Source: Pseudomonas sp. UBA2684
Lineage (GTDB): Bacteria; Pseudomonadota; Gammaproteobacteria; Pseudomonadales; Pseudomonadaceae
DNA: 64,000 nucleotides
Assembly: GCA_002354655.1 (NCBI GenBank)
Contig: DELY01000008.1
Span: 38,516-102,515 of the forward strand
Direction: 5' to 3'
This document shows positions 41,720 to 50,417 of this stretch, piece after piece. Position 1 is the stretch's first letter, and each line of letters opens with the position of its first letter. Position numbers and translations under genes: made by a program. The notes under the pieces are model-generated. The model made no database searches. It saw only the letters and a program-made list of their open reading frames with translations, and was not told the origin of the DNA.

Positions 41720-42277
41720 ATGAAACGTTCACGTCCCCAACTGTTGGTCACCGCACTTCTCTTCGTAGCTGTAGCTCAAGCCTCTGCGCAAACTTCCAGC
41801 AGTGCACCCAGCATTGGCCAGCAGGCCCAAGCGACCCCCGCTACGCGTACCGTTTTCATCAAGATGGATGACATCAGCTACGGCCAGAAATCTATCGATG
41901 TGAAGCCTGGCGAAACTGTCCGCTTCGTGTTGAAGAACGAAGGAGCGCTGATGCACGAATTCAACATCGGTAAAGCCATATCGCAGCTGGCACATCAACG
42001 CAAAATGGCAGCTCTGTTCAAGGACGGCACACTCACTCCAACGGGAAAGGCGAAGTCAATCATCTGGCGTGAACGGCCGGGCTCCGGAGACTCCAATCCA
42101 CCGGGTATTCCAGAGGTCGTTGAAGCGATACATGATGATCCCAACGCCATCCTTGTTGAGCCAGGAGCTACCAAGGAGTTTGTCTGGACCTTCCACGACA
42201 CGGCCAACCTCAACTTCGCCTGTACCCTCCCTGGACATTATCAAGCAGGGATGGTCGGTGAGTTCGTAATGCGTTGA
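41720..42277 (+). CDS. Periplasmic cupredoxin (CopI-like), copy 1
   Basis: The 185-residue protein has a signal peptide (about 1-23) and a cupredoxin fold. Type-1 copper ligands are visible: His in EGALMHEFNIG, Cys in NLNFACTLPGH, His in LPGHY and Met in QAGMVGEF. An insert between strands (SIIWRERPGSGDSNPPGIPE) differs from its neighbour. It resembles CopI-type copper-tolerance cupredoxins. Likely buffers or shuttles periplasmic copper. Followed 148 nt later by a paralogue. Confidence 0.82.
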   Translation: MKRSRPQLLVTALLFVAVAQASAQTSSSAPSIGQQAQATPATRTVFIKMDDISYGQKSIDVKPGETVRFVLKNEGALMHEFNIGKAISQLAHQRKMAALFKDGTLTPTGKAKSIIWRERPGSGDSNPPGIPEVVEAIHDDPNAILVEPGATKEFVWTFHDTANLNFACTLPGHYQAGMVGEFVMR

Positions 42278-42330
42278 ATCAACAACCGGTGCCCCGGCAA
42301 ATGCCGGGCCGCACCTGATTTCAGTGCGTC

Positions 42331-42345
42331 TTTCAGATATGTAGT
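42331..42345 (+). promoter_or_regulatory. Divergent CopR-like box before cupredoxin gene 2
   Basis: TTTCAGATATGTAGT resembles the island cop boxes and aligns with the element before cupredoxin gene 1, so each paralogue may have its own copper-responsive promoter. Confidence 0.4.
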
Positions 42346-42425
42346 TTCCGCGTAAGCCAGCCGACAGTTCAGCCTAGTTAGCAGGCATTGGTGACGTTCC
42401 CAAAACGCTGTTCCTGAGGTTCATT

Positions 42426-42959
42426 ATGAAATCCAAACTCACTTCTTTGTTTCTCACCACAACCCTGATTTTTTCCGCCTCTGTTGCCATGGCTAACCCG
42501 AGCCACAGTAAAAGCGATATTGGTCAGCCGGGGGGCTCCACTACAGCAGATCGAATCATCGAAGTCAGGATGGGCGATATCTTTTTCGAGCCGAAGAGTA
42601 TTGATATCAAAGCAGGAGAAACCATCCGCTTCGTACTTAAGAATGAGGGCTCGCTGCTGCACGAATTCAACCTGGGCATGGCCACCGCACATGCCGCCCA
42701 TCAAAAAGAAATGGCAGCAATGTTTCAGAACGGCACGCTGTCTCCGACGGGCGCACAGGACATGAGCAACATGGGGCACGCCATGGGCGGGATGAAGATG
42801 GTCGGCATGACACACGACGATCCAAACAGCGTATTGATCGAGCCCGGGGCCACTGAAGAACTGGTGTGGACCTTTACCAAAGCAACAGGTCTTGAGTTCG
42901 CCTGCAACATCCCAGGTCATTACCAATCGGGGATGGTCGGCAAAGTAAACGTACGCTAA
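42426..42959 (+). CDS. Periplasmic cupredoxin (CopI-like), copy 2
   Basis: The 177-residue paralogue of the preceding gene has a signal peptide (ends AMA), ligands His (EGSLLHEFNLG), Cys (LEFACNIPGH), His and Met (QSGMVGK). In place of copy 1's charged insert it has a Met-rich loop (DMSNMGHAMGGMKMVGMTHD) that could hold extra Cu(I). The tandem pair arose by duplication and then the loops diverged. Confidence 0.83.
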   Translation: MKSKLTSLFLTTTLIFSASVAMANPSHSKSDIGQPGGSTTADRIIEVRMGDIFFEPKSIDIKAGETIRFVLKNEGSLLHEFNLGMATAHAAHQKEMAAMFQNGTLSPTGAQDMSNMGHAMGGMKMVGMTHDDPNSVLIEPGATEELVWTFTKATGLEFACNIPGHYQSGMVGKVNVR

Positions 42960-43062
42960 TCGTTGCGTCCGGATTGATATACGTCAATCGTCTGAGTGCA
43001 GCAAAGACTATTGTCATTAGCTGCCCCACCGATATTTCCTCAACTCAAGCGAGGATCAAGCC

Positions 43063-43308
43063 ATGGACCACTCCCACAACTCAGGCTCTGAATTGCCATT
43101 CTGGAAAAGCAAAATTGGCATTGCGCTGATCATGCTGGCTGTCATCGGCATTTTTTATGTGGCCCGCGAGCATTTTGGCCACCTATCTCAGGCACTGCCT
43201 TACTTGATTCTGCTGCTGTGCCCGCTGATGCACATGTTCGGCCACAACCACGGTGGGCACTCCCATCGGAATGCTGCGGACACCCCTAAGGACGACAACA
43301 GGAAGTAA
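43063..43308 (+). CDS. DUF2933 membrane protein upstream of copper ATPase
   Basis: The 81-residue protein has a His-containing N terminus (MDHSHNSG), two hydrophobic helices (about 17-35 and 44-60) and a His-rich tail ([20 protein letters not shown]). Second DUF2933 copy of the window. It ends 5 nt before the ATPase start and is surely cotranscribed with it. It may present metal at the membrane; no function is proved. Confidence 0.78.
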   Translation: MDHSHNSGSELPFWKSKIGIALIMLAVIGIFYVAREHFGHLSQALPYLILLLCPLMHMFGHNHGGHSHRNAADTPKDDNRK

Positions 43309-43313
43309 GCCCG

Positions 43314-45680
43314 ATGCACACCAGCTCGTGCCATCATGACCATGACCATTCCAAGCATCAGGAAGACCAGCATGGAAGTCAGCACGATCCGGTGTGCGGC
43401 ATGGTCGTCAAGCCTGACAGCCCATTCACTGAAAGCCACGAAGGCCAGACATACCGTTTCTGTAGTACGAAATGCCAGGAGAAGTTTCGCGCAGACCCTA
43501 CCCGCTACGTGAACCATCCCCAGCATGATGAACATATGCATCATGAAACACCGCTTACCCCATCTGGAACTTCCGGGTCTGCGGAGTACACCTGCCCGAT
43601 GCATCCGGAAATACGTCAGCCACAACCTGGCAATTGCCCCATCTGCGGCATGACCCTGGAGGCAGTGATCCCGGAATTAGAGGAAGAGGAGAATTCAGAA
43701 CTCAAGGATTTCTCCCGACGCTTCTGGTGGACGCTCCCACTCACGATCATCGTGACTGTCTTGGCTATGGCCGGCCACTCATTAGCGCTATTCCATGGCG
43801 CAACGCAGAACTGGGTAGAGCTTGCCTTGGCGACGCCTGTGACGCTGTGGGGCGGCTGGGTATTCTTTGCCCGAGGCATCGACTCAATCCGTAATCGCAG
43901 CCCGAATATGTGGACACTGATTGGCTTGGGTACAGCGGCAGCCTACCTCTACAGCGTTGCCGCGACCCTGGCCCCACAGCTGTTCCCCCAAGCCTTCTTC
44001 CAGAACGGGCGCATTGGTGTCTACTTCGAGGCTGCGGCGGTAATCATCTCCCTGACGTTATTGGGCCAGATGCTCGAACTCAAAGCCCGCTCACAAACCT
44101 CAGCCGCTATCAAATCGCTATTGGGCCTGGCACCCAAAACTGCGCGGCGCATCAAACTTGACGGCCAGGAAGAAGATATTCCGTTGACCCATGTGCACCT
44201 GGGCGACCATCTGCGAGTACGTCCCGGCGAGAAAGTCCCAGTGGACGGCACCGTTCTCGAAGGCGAAAGCGCCGTCGACGAGGCCATGCTGACCGGCGAA
44301 CCGCTACCGGTGACCAAGCGCGTTGGCGATACGCTGATCGGCGCAACTATGAATACCCACGGTAGCCTGGTAATGCAGGCGCAGAAGGTCGGGGCCGATA
44401 CCATGTTGTCCCAGATCGTGCAGATGGTCGCCAGAGCACAGCGCTCCAAGGCACCCATGCAGCGCATGGCCGATGCCGTAGCGGGTTACTTCGTGCTTGG
44501 CGTGATCGCCATCGCGATCCTCACGTTCTTCGGCTGGGGCTTGTTCGGTCCGGAGTCGGGCTGGGTATTTGGTCTGATCAACGCGGTTGCCGTACTGATC
44601 ATCGCATGTCCCTGTGCACTGGGCCTGGCGACCCCTATGTCGGTGATGGTCTCGACCGGCAAGGCAGCCACCAGTGGTGTCTTGTTCCGCGATGCCAGTG
44701 CCATAGAGAACCTGTGCAAGATCGATACGCTGATCGTCGACAAGACCGGCACGCTGACCGAGGGACGGCCTGTATTCCATAGCGCAGAAGGTACCGGCCC
44801 GTTCGACCCGAACGAGGTGCTGCGATTGGCTGCAAGCCTTGATCAAGGCAGTGAGCATCCACTGGCCCATGCGATCGTTGACTACGCCCGCGCTCAGGGC
44901 ATTGAGTTGGCCAAGCCGGACTCTTTCGAGTCGGGCTCAGGAATCGGTGTGCGCGGCCAAGTAGAGGGTCGGCAGCTGCAATTGGGTAATACCGCGTTGA
45001 TGGACGACGCCGGAGTAGATGCCACACCTCTACGCAACCGAGCAGAGCAACTCCGTCTGGAGGGCATCAGCATTGTCTACTTGGCGGTGGATGGTGTCCT
45101 GGCAGGGCTTCTGGCTGTCTCTGATCCTATCAAGTCGACCTCCAAACAAGCAGTCACCAGGCTTCAAGAGGTCGATGTGAAAGTCATCATGGCCACCGGC
45201 GATGGGCTTACCACCGCAAGGGCTGTAGCCAGAGAGTTGGGTATCGAAGAAGTCCATGGCGAGGTTAAACCTCAGGACAAGGAAAAGCTGGTTGCCGATC
45301 TGCAGAGCTATGGCCGCCGAGTAGCCATGGCTGGCGACGGTATCAACGACGCCCCTGCGCTGGCTCGTGCCGATGTCGGTATCGCGATGGGAACCGGTAC
45401 AGATGTGGCGATGAACAGTGCTCAGGTGACCCTGGTAAAAGGTGATCTGATGGGCATCTTACGGGCAAGAACCTTGTCCGTGGCGACGGTGAAAAACATG
45501 CGGCAAAACCTAGCCTTTGCCTTCATCTATAACGCCATGGGAATTCCACTCGCAGCAGGGGTGCTTTATCCACTGACTGGCCACCTGCTGTCGCCCATGA
45601 TTGCGGCACTGGCCATGAGCGTCAGTTCAGCATCGGTGGTATTCAACGCATTAAGGCTTCGGAAAATCCGCATCGACTGA
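43314..45680 (+). CDS. Cu(I)/Ag(I) P1B-type ATPase with YHS and His-rich N terminus
   Basis: The 788-residue pump begins with a His stretch ([16 protein letters not shown]), a YHS domain (about 25-65: [21 protein letters not shown]) and a heavy-metal-binding motif (CPMHPEI...CPICGM), and lacks a CxxC HMA domain. Core: TGEP actuator loop, membrane CPC ([13 protein letters not shown]), DKTGT phosphorylation site, [11 protein letters not shown], and family-conserved YN and MSVSS in the last helices. Exports copper from the cytoplasm. This replaces the function lost at 24.2 kb. Confidence 0.93.
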   Translation: MHTSSCHHDHDHSKHQEDQHGSQHDPVCGMVVKPDSPFTESHEGQTYRFCSTKCQEKFRADPTRYVNHPQHDEHMHHETPLTPSGTSGSAEYTCPMHPEIRQPQPGNCPICGMTLEAVIPELEEEENSELKDFSRRFWWTLPLTIIVTVLAMAGHSLALFHGATQNWVELALATPVTLWGGWVFFARGIDSIRNRSPNMWTLIGLGTAAAYLYSVAATLAPQLFPQAFFQNGRIGVYFEAAAVIISLTLLGQMLELKARSQTSAAIKSLLGLAPKTARRIKLDGQEEDIPLTHVHLGDHLRVRPGEKVPVDGTVLEGESAVDEAMLTGEPLPVTKRVGDTLIGATMNTHGSLVMQAQKVGADTMLSQIVQMVARAQRSKAPMQRMADAVAGYFVLGVIAIAILTFFGWGLFGPESGWVFGLINAVAVLIIACPCALGLATPMSVMVSTGKAATSGVLFRDASAIENLCKIDTLIVDKTGTLTEGRPVFHSAEGTGPFDPNEVLRLAASLDQGSEHPLAHAIVDYARAQGIELAKPDSFESGSGIGVRGQVEGRQLQLGNTALMDDAGVDATPLRNRAEQLRLEGISIVYLAVDGVLAGLLAVSDPIKSTSKQAVTRLQEVDVKVIMATGDGLTTARAVARELGIEEVHGEVKPQDKEKLVADLQSYGRRVAMAGDGINDAPALARADVGIAMGTGTDVAMNSAQVTLVKGDLMGILRARTLSVATVKNMRQNLAFAFIYNAMGIPLAAGVLYPLTGHLLSPMIAALAMSVSSASVVFNALRLRKIRID

Positions 45681-45765
45681 AATGAACGTGAATCTAAAGC
45701 CAGTCGGCAGGTATTAGTAATTCCATCAACTCTGTAAGAACACCTACCAGCGCTAAAAAACAAGC

Positions 45766-45796
45766 TTGACCTTACCGTCGTGTCAAGGTCGATGCT
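45766..45796 (+). promoter_or_regulatory. CueR-type promoter of copZ
   Basis: -35 TTGACC (45766-45771), 19-bp spacer and -10 GATGCT (45791-45796), with dyad GACCTT...AAGGTC over 45768-45790. Same design as the promoter at 24109. Confidence 0.7.
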
Positions 45797-45837
45797 CAGG
45801 TTACGGCACCTGTGCCGCCTAACCAACGAGGTGATTT

Positions 45838-46038
45838 ATGTTCGCTCTACAGGTATCAGGAATGGGTTGTGGCAGTTGCGTCAGCAAGATCACAAAGGCA
45901 ATTCAGGCGGTAGATGAAACCGCAAAAGTGGAGATTGACCGTGCTGCCGGTAAGGTATCTGTCGACAGCCAACAAACCGTGGAATCCATCTGCAAGGTGA
46001 TCCAAGAATTGGGTTATTCCACCCAGGTCAACGTCTAA
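45838..46038 (+). CDS. copZ: Copper chaperone CopZ (HMA domain)
   Basis: The 66-residue ferredoxin-like HMA protein has the Cu(I) motif GMGCGSCVSKI and C-terminal ELGYSTQV, the complete CopZ/Atx1 size. It would carry Cu(I) in the cytoplasm to the ATPase upstream. It has its own CueR-type promoter, so copper sensing of the pump (no obvious CueR box) and chaperone may differ. Confidence 0.88.
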   Translation: MFALQVSGMGCGSCVSKITKAIQAVDETAKVEIDRAAGKVSVDSQQTVESICKVIQELGYSTQVNV

Positions 46039-46082
46039 GCACCAACTGAGTTGTGGTCGGCGCCATTTGACACCGTCACCTA

Positions 46083-46799
46083 TTAGACAAACGTGCGGAT
46101 CACGTGCAGTGCTGCCAGATGCCCAGGGTAGAACCAATAGCCCCAACGCTTGACCGGCCAGATCCTGAAATGGCGCGTTCGGCGCAGCAGCCATAGCCCA
46201 AGCATGGGGGCGACAAAGGCTGTGAGCAGAATCAGCAAGGTATTGGGCTGCAACTCCCACTCCGCGAGCCAGCGGTTACGGCTGTTGGCCAGCACGCAAA
46301 GCGCGGCAGGCAAGAGCCACGCAAGACCAGGACGCGGCATGGCCAGCAGTAATGCTGCCGGTAGTAGTGCACCGAAAACGCCGTACATCAGGCGTTCATG
46401 AATCAGTACCGCCACGCTCACGCCAGCCAGCGCCAGGACAAAACCGTCGCGTCCACGGTGCTGCACTCCCCAGGCGATAAGCAGGCCCAGCAGCAGCGAA
46501 GGCATCACGTTGAGCGTGCTGCTGTCGCTGGAAAGCAGGCGATAGGGCAGCTCCGAGATCAGCGCAAAGGCAACCATCCAGACCAGGTAGCGCGCATTGC
46601 CATCGCTGTACAGCACGCCGGATTGCGAGCGTGCTACGTTGGCCGCGACGCCTAGACAGAACAGCGGGAACGCCAAACGCCCGACGATGAACAACCATTC
46701 GGCTTCAGGCCAGACATAGCGCAGGTGATCCAGCAGCATGGTCAGCATCGCCAGCCACTTGAGCAGATCCAGGTTGGCGTCGCGCGCATGCGGGCTCAC
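46083..46799 (-). CDS. TraX-family membrane protein
   Basis: The GTG at 46799 overlaps the stop of the upstream gene (GTGA) and gives 238 residues (VSPHARDANLDLLKWLAMLT); the much longer frame to 47234 is read-through inside yqaA. Multiple helices and DLLKWLAMLTMLLDHLRYV, GRLAFPLFCLGVAAN match TraX, the F-pilin acetylase family also found in chromosomal operons. Here it ends the nickel/cobalt operon and may have another role. Confidence 0.78.
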   Translation of the reverse strand: MSPHARDANLDLLKWLAMLTMLLDHLRYVWPEAEWLFIVGRLAFPLFCLGVAANVARSQSGVLYSDGNARYLVWMVAFALISELPYRLLSSDSSTLNVMPSLLLGLLIAWGVQHRGRDGFVLALAGVSVAVLIHERLMYGVFGALLPAALLLAMPRPGLAWLLPAALCVLANSRNRWLAEWELQPNTLLILLTAFVAPMLGLWLLRRTRHFRIWPVKRWGYWFYPGHLAALHVIRTFV

Positions 46800-47236
46800 C
46801 CGAGCCACCCAAGCGTCAGGGCAGCCAGCAGCAGATAGCGGGCAGCCTTGGCCAGCGTCACGATCAACAGAAAGCTCCAGAAGGGTTCGCGCATGACACC
46901 GGCAACGACTGTGAGTGGATCGCCAATAATCGGCACCCAACTGAGCAGCAGCGACCAGCGACCGAAGCGGTGATAAGCCTGCTGGGCCTTTTCCAGTTTG
47001 CCTTGGCTGACGGGAAACCAGCGCTTGTGCCGGTAATGCTCGATAGAGCAACCCAACAGCCAGTTCAGTGCAGAGCCCAGCACATTGCCCGTGGTGGCCA
47101 CCGCCAGCAGTGTCCAGGCGGCATAGCGGTCGGTCAGTAGCAGCCCGACCAGCACCGCCTCCGACTGCATGGGCAGCAGCGTGGCGGCACCGAAGGCGGC
47201 GAGGAACAGGCCGAAATAACCGGATAACTCCCACAT
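46796..47236 (-). CDS. YqaA-family (SNARE-associated/VTT) membrane protein
   Basis: The 146-residue membrane protein starts MWELSGYFGLFLAAFGAATL. The LPMQSEAVL segment and GNVLGSALNWLLG, then SWVPIIGDPLTVVAGVMR are the YqaA/DedA-like re-entrant signatures. Function unknown; DedA relatives affect membrane potential and lipid flipping. It begins 4 nt after the RcnA-type gene and overlaps the TraX gene. Confidence 0.82.
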   Translation of the reverse strand: MWELSGYFGLFLAAFGAATLLPMQSEAVLVGLLLTDRYAAWTLLAVATTGNVLGSALNWLLGCSIEHYRHKRWFPVSQGKLEKAQQAYHRFGRWSLLLSWVPIIGDPLTVVAGVMREPFWSFLLIVTLAKAARYLLLAALTLGWLG

Positions 47237-47240
47237 CAGG

Positions 47241-48356
47241 CTAGGCGCTCAAACCGGTCCAGCCATGCACGCCGAGGTAAATCCCCACACCCATAATTAA
47301 CAGGCTGGACAGGTAAGGCGCGCGACGTGCTACAGCACCCAGCCAGGGCCAACGATTGGATGCCTGACGCGCGCCGATGGCGGCGGCAGCGCCAACGCTG
47401 ATCAGGGTGATGGCCAGACCAATGCTGAAGCACAGCACCAGCACGGCGCCCAACGCGACTTCCTGCACTTGCAGGCACAGCAGCAGCACGGTGATCGCGG
47501 CCGGGCAGGGAATCAGCCCGCCCGTCAGGCCGAACAGGATGATCTGGCCAGTGGTGACATGACGGTTACTGAAGCGCTTGCGGATGTCGTGGGCATGCGC
47601 CCGTTCATGGGCATCCTGATAACCCTCCAGCGACAGCTCCAGCCCCTCAAACTCGGTGTGAGCATGCCCGTGGCTGTACTCGCGGAACTCCAGGTCATAG
47701 TCGTGCGAATGACCGGCCTGCCCCAGGCTCAGACGTGCAGTGAACTCATGAGGTTCGGGGATCTCGTCCACTGACTCCAGGTAGTCACCCCGGTTGACGA
47801 AGCGAAACTGCTGGGCGGCGCCATCGTGGCGAGTCGTCAACAGGCTCACTTCAGCAGCCGGCCAGGCATGGCTACTCAGGGCCTTCAGCCGCCAGCGCGG
47901 CGGAACACCTGCCTCGAAGATCGACAGCTCGATACGCCCGTGGCCGGTATCGATACGCTGCGCTTCATCGTGGTGGTGGTGATCATCACCCTCCTCGAAG
48001 CGCCACATCTGCTCACCCCGCCAGGTGCGCCACAGCATCCACAAGGCGATGGCGATAATGATGACGGCAGACGCGAGCTGGAAATACGGCTCGGTGGTTT
48101 CGGCATCCAGGTTCTGCCCCAGGTACATGCCGGCCATTGCCACCAGCCAGACTACCGCGGTGTGCGAAAGCGTGGCGGCAAGCCCCAACAGAACGGCCTG
48201 CTTCACCGTGCCACGAATGGCCACGATAAACGCCGCCATCATGGTTTTCGAATGCCCCGGCTCCAGGCCGTGCAGGGCACCGAGCAGGATGGCGCTGGGA
48301 AAGTACAGCCAGGCCTGTGCAGCACCTGACTGCAATAAATCGTTGAACCCAGGCAT
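47241..48356 (-). CDS. rcnA: Nickel/cobalt exporter (RcnA/NicO family)
   Basis: The 371-residue protein has six or more helices. First-helix motif LGALHGLEPGHSKTMMAAFI carries the HxxxxxH of NicO transporters, and GGLIPCPAAITVLLLCLQ lies after the loop. A long hydrophilic His-rich loop (about 120-275: FEEGDDHHHHDEAQ, GQAGHSHDYD, YSHGHAHTEF, DAHERAHAHD) probably gathers metal. Exports Ni(II)/Co(II). Central gene of the operon with the CsoR-like regulator, YqaA and TraX. Confidence 0.88.
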   Translation of the reverse strand: MPGFNDLLQSGAAQAWLYFPSAILLGALHGLEPGHSKTMMAAFIVAIRGTVKQAVLLGLAATLSHTAVVWLVAMAGMYLGQNLDAETTEPYFQLASAVIIIAIALWMLWRTWRGEQMWRFEEGDDHHHHDEAQRIDTGHGRIELSIFEAGVPPRWRLKALSSHAWPAAEVSLLTTRHDGAAQQFRFVNRGDYLESVDEIPEPHEFTARLSLGQAGHSHDYDLEFREYSHGHAHTEFEGLELSLEGYQDAHERAHAHDIRKRFSNRHVTTGQIILFGLTGGLIPCPAAITVLLLCLQVQEVALGAVLVLCFSIGLAITLISVGAAAAIGARQASNRWPWLGAVARRAPYLSSLLIMGVGIYLGVHGWTGLSA

Positions 48357-48444
48357 GAGTTACCCTTTGTGCCAATTGACATTCGCTTAGGCTGATCGCT
48401 CTAGCTGCTAAGCGCAGGAAAGGTGAGGTACTTACTCGGCCTTA

Positions 48445-48795
48445 TCAGAGCAGTTCGATGCCGAAACGACGGACGCATAAGGCAAACAAACCAAAACACC
48501 CTGCGGTGGCAACGATGTAGATCAGCAAAGCTGGCCAGAAGCCGAAGCGGGACAGAAGCATGGGAAACGCGAGTAGCATCGGTAGTGTGGGCAATACGTA
48601 CCAGAAGGTGTACCACGCATGGTTCGCGATCTTTTCTGCTGACTGGTTTTCAACGTTTAGCCAGATAAGTGTCAGAACGGTAATGAGGGGCAAAGCGGCA
48701 ATCAGGCCACCAAATTTGTCACTACGCTTCGCTACCTCCGACACCACGACGACCACGATTGCTGTCAGGAGATATTTGCTGATAACCCAAGCCAT
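48445..48795 (-). CDS. DUF3147 membrane protein
   Basis: The 116-residue protein has four hydrophobic helices (MAWVISKYLLTAIVVVVVSE; GGLIAALPLITVLTLIWL; YVLPTLPMLLAFPMLL; ALLIYIVATAGCFGLFAL), the DUF3147 pattern, without metal motifs. It lies between the regulator and exporter genes on the same strand (52 nt after and 88 nt before). Role in the metal module unknown. Confidence 0.75.
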   Translation of the reverse strand: MAWVISKYLLTAIVVVVVSEVAKRSDKFGGLIAALPLITVLTLIWLNVENQSAEKIANHAWYTFWYVLPTLPMLLAFPMLLSRFGFWPALLIYIVATAGCFGLFALCVRRFGIELL

Positions 48796-48847
48796 CTTTT
48801 ATCTCCCAGAACGCTTTTGTTGATACCCTTTGCTTTGTGGGTTGTTC

Positions 48848-49141
48848 TCAGAGGTACTTAGTTATCTGTTTGAAGTCTTCTAGCGGAGCACGCTCACCTA
48901 TACCTGTCGCGATTGCTTCGACCGTGTGCTCCAGGCAGTGGTCGATATGGTCTTGGATAAGCACACGCTTGGCCTGGCAGACGGCTTTTTCCACGGCATG
49001 CAGCTGCTGCGCGATGTCGACGCAGGCCCGGCTGTCTTCGATCATGCTGACGATGCTGCGCAGGTGACCCTCCGCACGCTTCAACCTTTTGATGATATCG
49101 CTATGACTTTGGTGCTGATGGCCGTGCTGGTGATCGCTCAT
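48848..49141 (-). CDS. CsoR/RcnR-family metal-sensing repressor, InrS-like ligand set
   Basis: The 97-residue all-helical repressor has a His-rich N terminus (SDHQHGHQHQSHSD). Core ligands are Cys40 (DSRACVDIAQQ), His65 and Cys69 (QDHIDHCLE). The spacing 40-65-69 is the C-H-C set of CsoR and InrS; RcnR has C-H-H. His8 lies 32 residues before Cys40, the spacing of the extra ligand in RcnR and InrS, so Ni(II) sensing is plausible, though Cu(I) cannot be excluded. It faces a perfect palindrome and heads the exporter operon. Confidence 0.85.
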   Translation of the reverse strand: MSDHQHGHQHQSHSDIIKRLKRAEGHLRSIVSMIEDSRACVDIAQQLHAVEKAVCQAKRVLIQDHIDHCLEHTVEAIATGIGERAPLEDFKQITKYL

Positions 49142-49180
49142 GCCTTGAGTCTCGTGCGTCGATGAATTACGCTCGCATGC

Positions 49181-49198
49181 TATCCCCCTGGGGGGATA
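49181..49198. promoter_or_regulatory. CsoR/RcnR-type operator palindrome
   Basis: TATCCCCC-TG-GGGGGATA, a perfect 8-bp-arm palindrome with C/G tracts, 40 nt before the regulator start and 61 nt before the divergent His-rich protein gene. AT-flanked G-tract palindromes are the known operators of this repressor family. It should control both directions. Confidence 0.8.
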
Positions 49199-49258
49199 TG
49201 GTCAAACCGACAAACTCTCCAGAAAAGCCACCCGCTCAGGCATTGCAAGAACCACAAT

Positions 49259-49618
49259 ATGCTCAGCAAACCCATCAGCGCCAAGGTGATTTTTGCCCTT
49301 GCTCTCGCCATTCTAATGGCCTGGGCCGGGCATACCTCTGCGCTGTTTATGGGGTCGAGCCAGCCAGCCTGGAGCAGCAACAACGGCGCTCATTCGCATG
49401 CCCACGGCGACGGCGCATTTGCCTGCGCAGCATGCGCGGATCACTACCACTCCTCGCTGACAGCCGACCATGTGCACGAAACACCGCACCTGACCACACT
49501 GCTGAGCATCGGCACGCAGCCAAAGCGGGCGCAACCGATAGAAGCCCCGCGCTACTCCATTCCTGCCAGTCCGATCTTCCTGATCGAGCGGCCACCCCGC
49601 CCTGCATTCGTGCTCTGA
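49259..49618 (+). CDS. His/Cys-rich exported protein of the Ni/Co module
   Basis: The 119-residue protein has an N-terminal helix (about 10-26) and a short histidine and cysteine cluster (GAHSHAHGDGAFACAACADH, YHSSLTADHVHETPH), then a Pro-rich tail. A membrane-tethered metal binder or sensor is likely. It is the first gene rightward of the operator and starts the hupE-anchor gene set. No family name recognised. A 203-codon frame in another phase covers it but lacks support. Confidence 0.6.
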   Translation: MLSKPISAKVIFALALAILMAWAGHTSALFMGSSQPAWSSNNGAHSHAHGDGAFACAACADHYHSSLTADHVHETPHLTTLLSIGTQPKRAQPIEAPRYSIPASPIFLIERPPRPAFVL

Positions 49619-49666
49619 ACACAGGCCGCTGTGCGGCCCAAGACCACTGCAATCTAGGACTCAACT

Positions 49667-50401
49667 ATGCATTCGCCATCTATGGGCGCAATGGACGCAT
49701 CTGCCGTGCGCCCGAATCGCTCGTTACTACTGTTGCTGCTGTTCACGGCATTGCTGTTTCTCGGCATGCCTGACGCACTGGCCCACGCTGTTGCCGAGGG
49801 CGACAAGGGCTTTATCCAGGAAAGCTCCGGGGTGATGGTGCTGCCGTTCATCTACCTGGGCGCCAAGCACATGATCACCGGCTACGACCACCTGCTGTTC
49901 CTCTTCGGGGTGATCTTCTTTCTCTACCGCCTGAAAGACGTGGGGCTCTACGTCACCCTGTTCGCCGTGGGCCACACCGTGACGCTGCTGCTGGGCGTAC
50001 TGGCGGAAATCAGCATCAGCGCCTACGTGATCGACGCCATTATCGGTTTCTCGGTGGTGTACAAGGCGCTGGATAACCTGGGCGCGTTCCAGCGCTGGTT
50101 CGGTTATCAGCCGGATACCAAGGCAGCCACGCTGATCTTCGGCCTGCTGCATGGCTTTGGTCTGGCGACCAAGATTCAGGAATACGAGATCTCGGCAGAC
50201 GGCCTGGTCGCCAACCTGATTGCCTTCAACGTCGGCGTCGAAATCGGCCAGCTCCTGGCCCTGAGCGCCATTCTGCTTGTCATGGGCTACTGGCGGCGCA
50301 CCGCCAGCTTCTGGCGTCATGCCTACACCGCCAACGTCGCCATGATGAGCGCCGGTTTCCTGCTGATGGGTTACCAACTCACCGGCCTGATCCTGTCTTA
50401 A
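49667..50401 (+). CDS. HupE/UreJ-family membrane protein
   Basis: The 244-residue protein has about seven helices. The conserved LGAKHMITGYDHLLFLFGVI, TLFAVGHTVTLLLGVL and IFGLLHGFGLATKI are HupE/UreJ hallmarks with His residues proposed to carry nickel. Classic members supply Ni to hydrogenase or urease; here, in a module with RcnA, import or exchange of Ni/Co is inferred. It is 48 nt after the His-rich gene and 16 nt before the anchor protein gene. Confidence 0.85.
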   Translation: MHSPSMGAMDASAVRPNRSLLLLLLFTALLFLGMPDALAHAVAEGDKGFIQESSGVMVLPFIYLGAKHMITGYDHLLFLFGVIFFLYRLKDVGLYVTLFAVGHTVTLLLGVLAEISISAYVIDAIIGFSVVYKALDNLGAFQRWFGYQPDTKAATLIFGLLHGFGLATKIQEYEISADGLVANLIAFNVGVEIGQLLALSAILLVMGYWRRTASFWRHAYTANVAMMSAGFLLMGYQLTGLILS

Positions 50402-50417
50402 TTAAGGAATTCTTAGC

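Noticed and set aside
46800-47234. Longer start for the TraX protein adding about 145 residues
   Set aside because: The extension lies wholly inside yqaA in another phase; the GTGA overlap at 46796-46799 gives a normal TraX length.
49162-49773. 203-codon frame over the His-rich Ni/Co gene
   Set aside because: It spans the operator and two supported genes in another phase and shows no domain.
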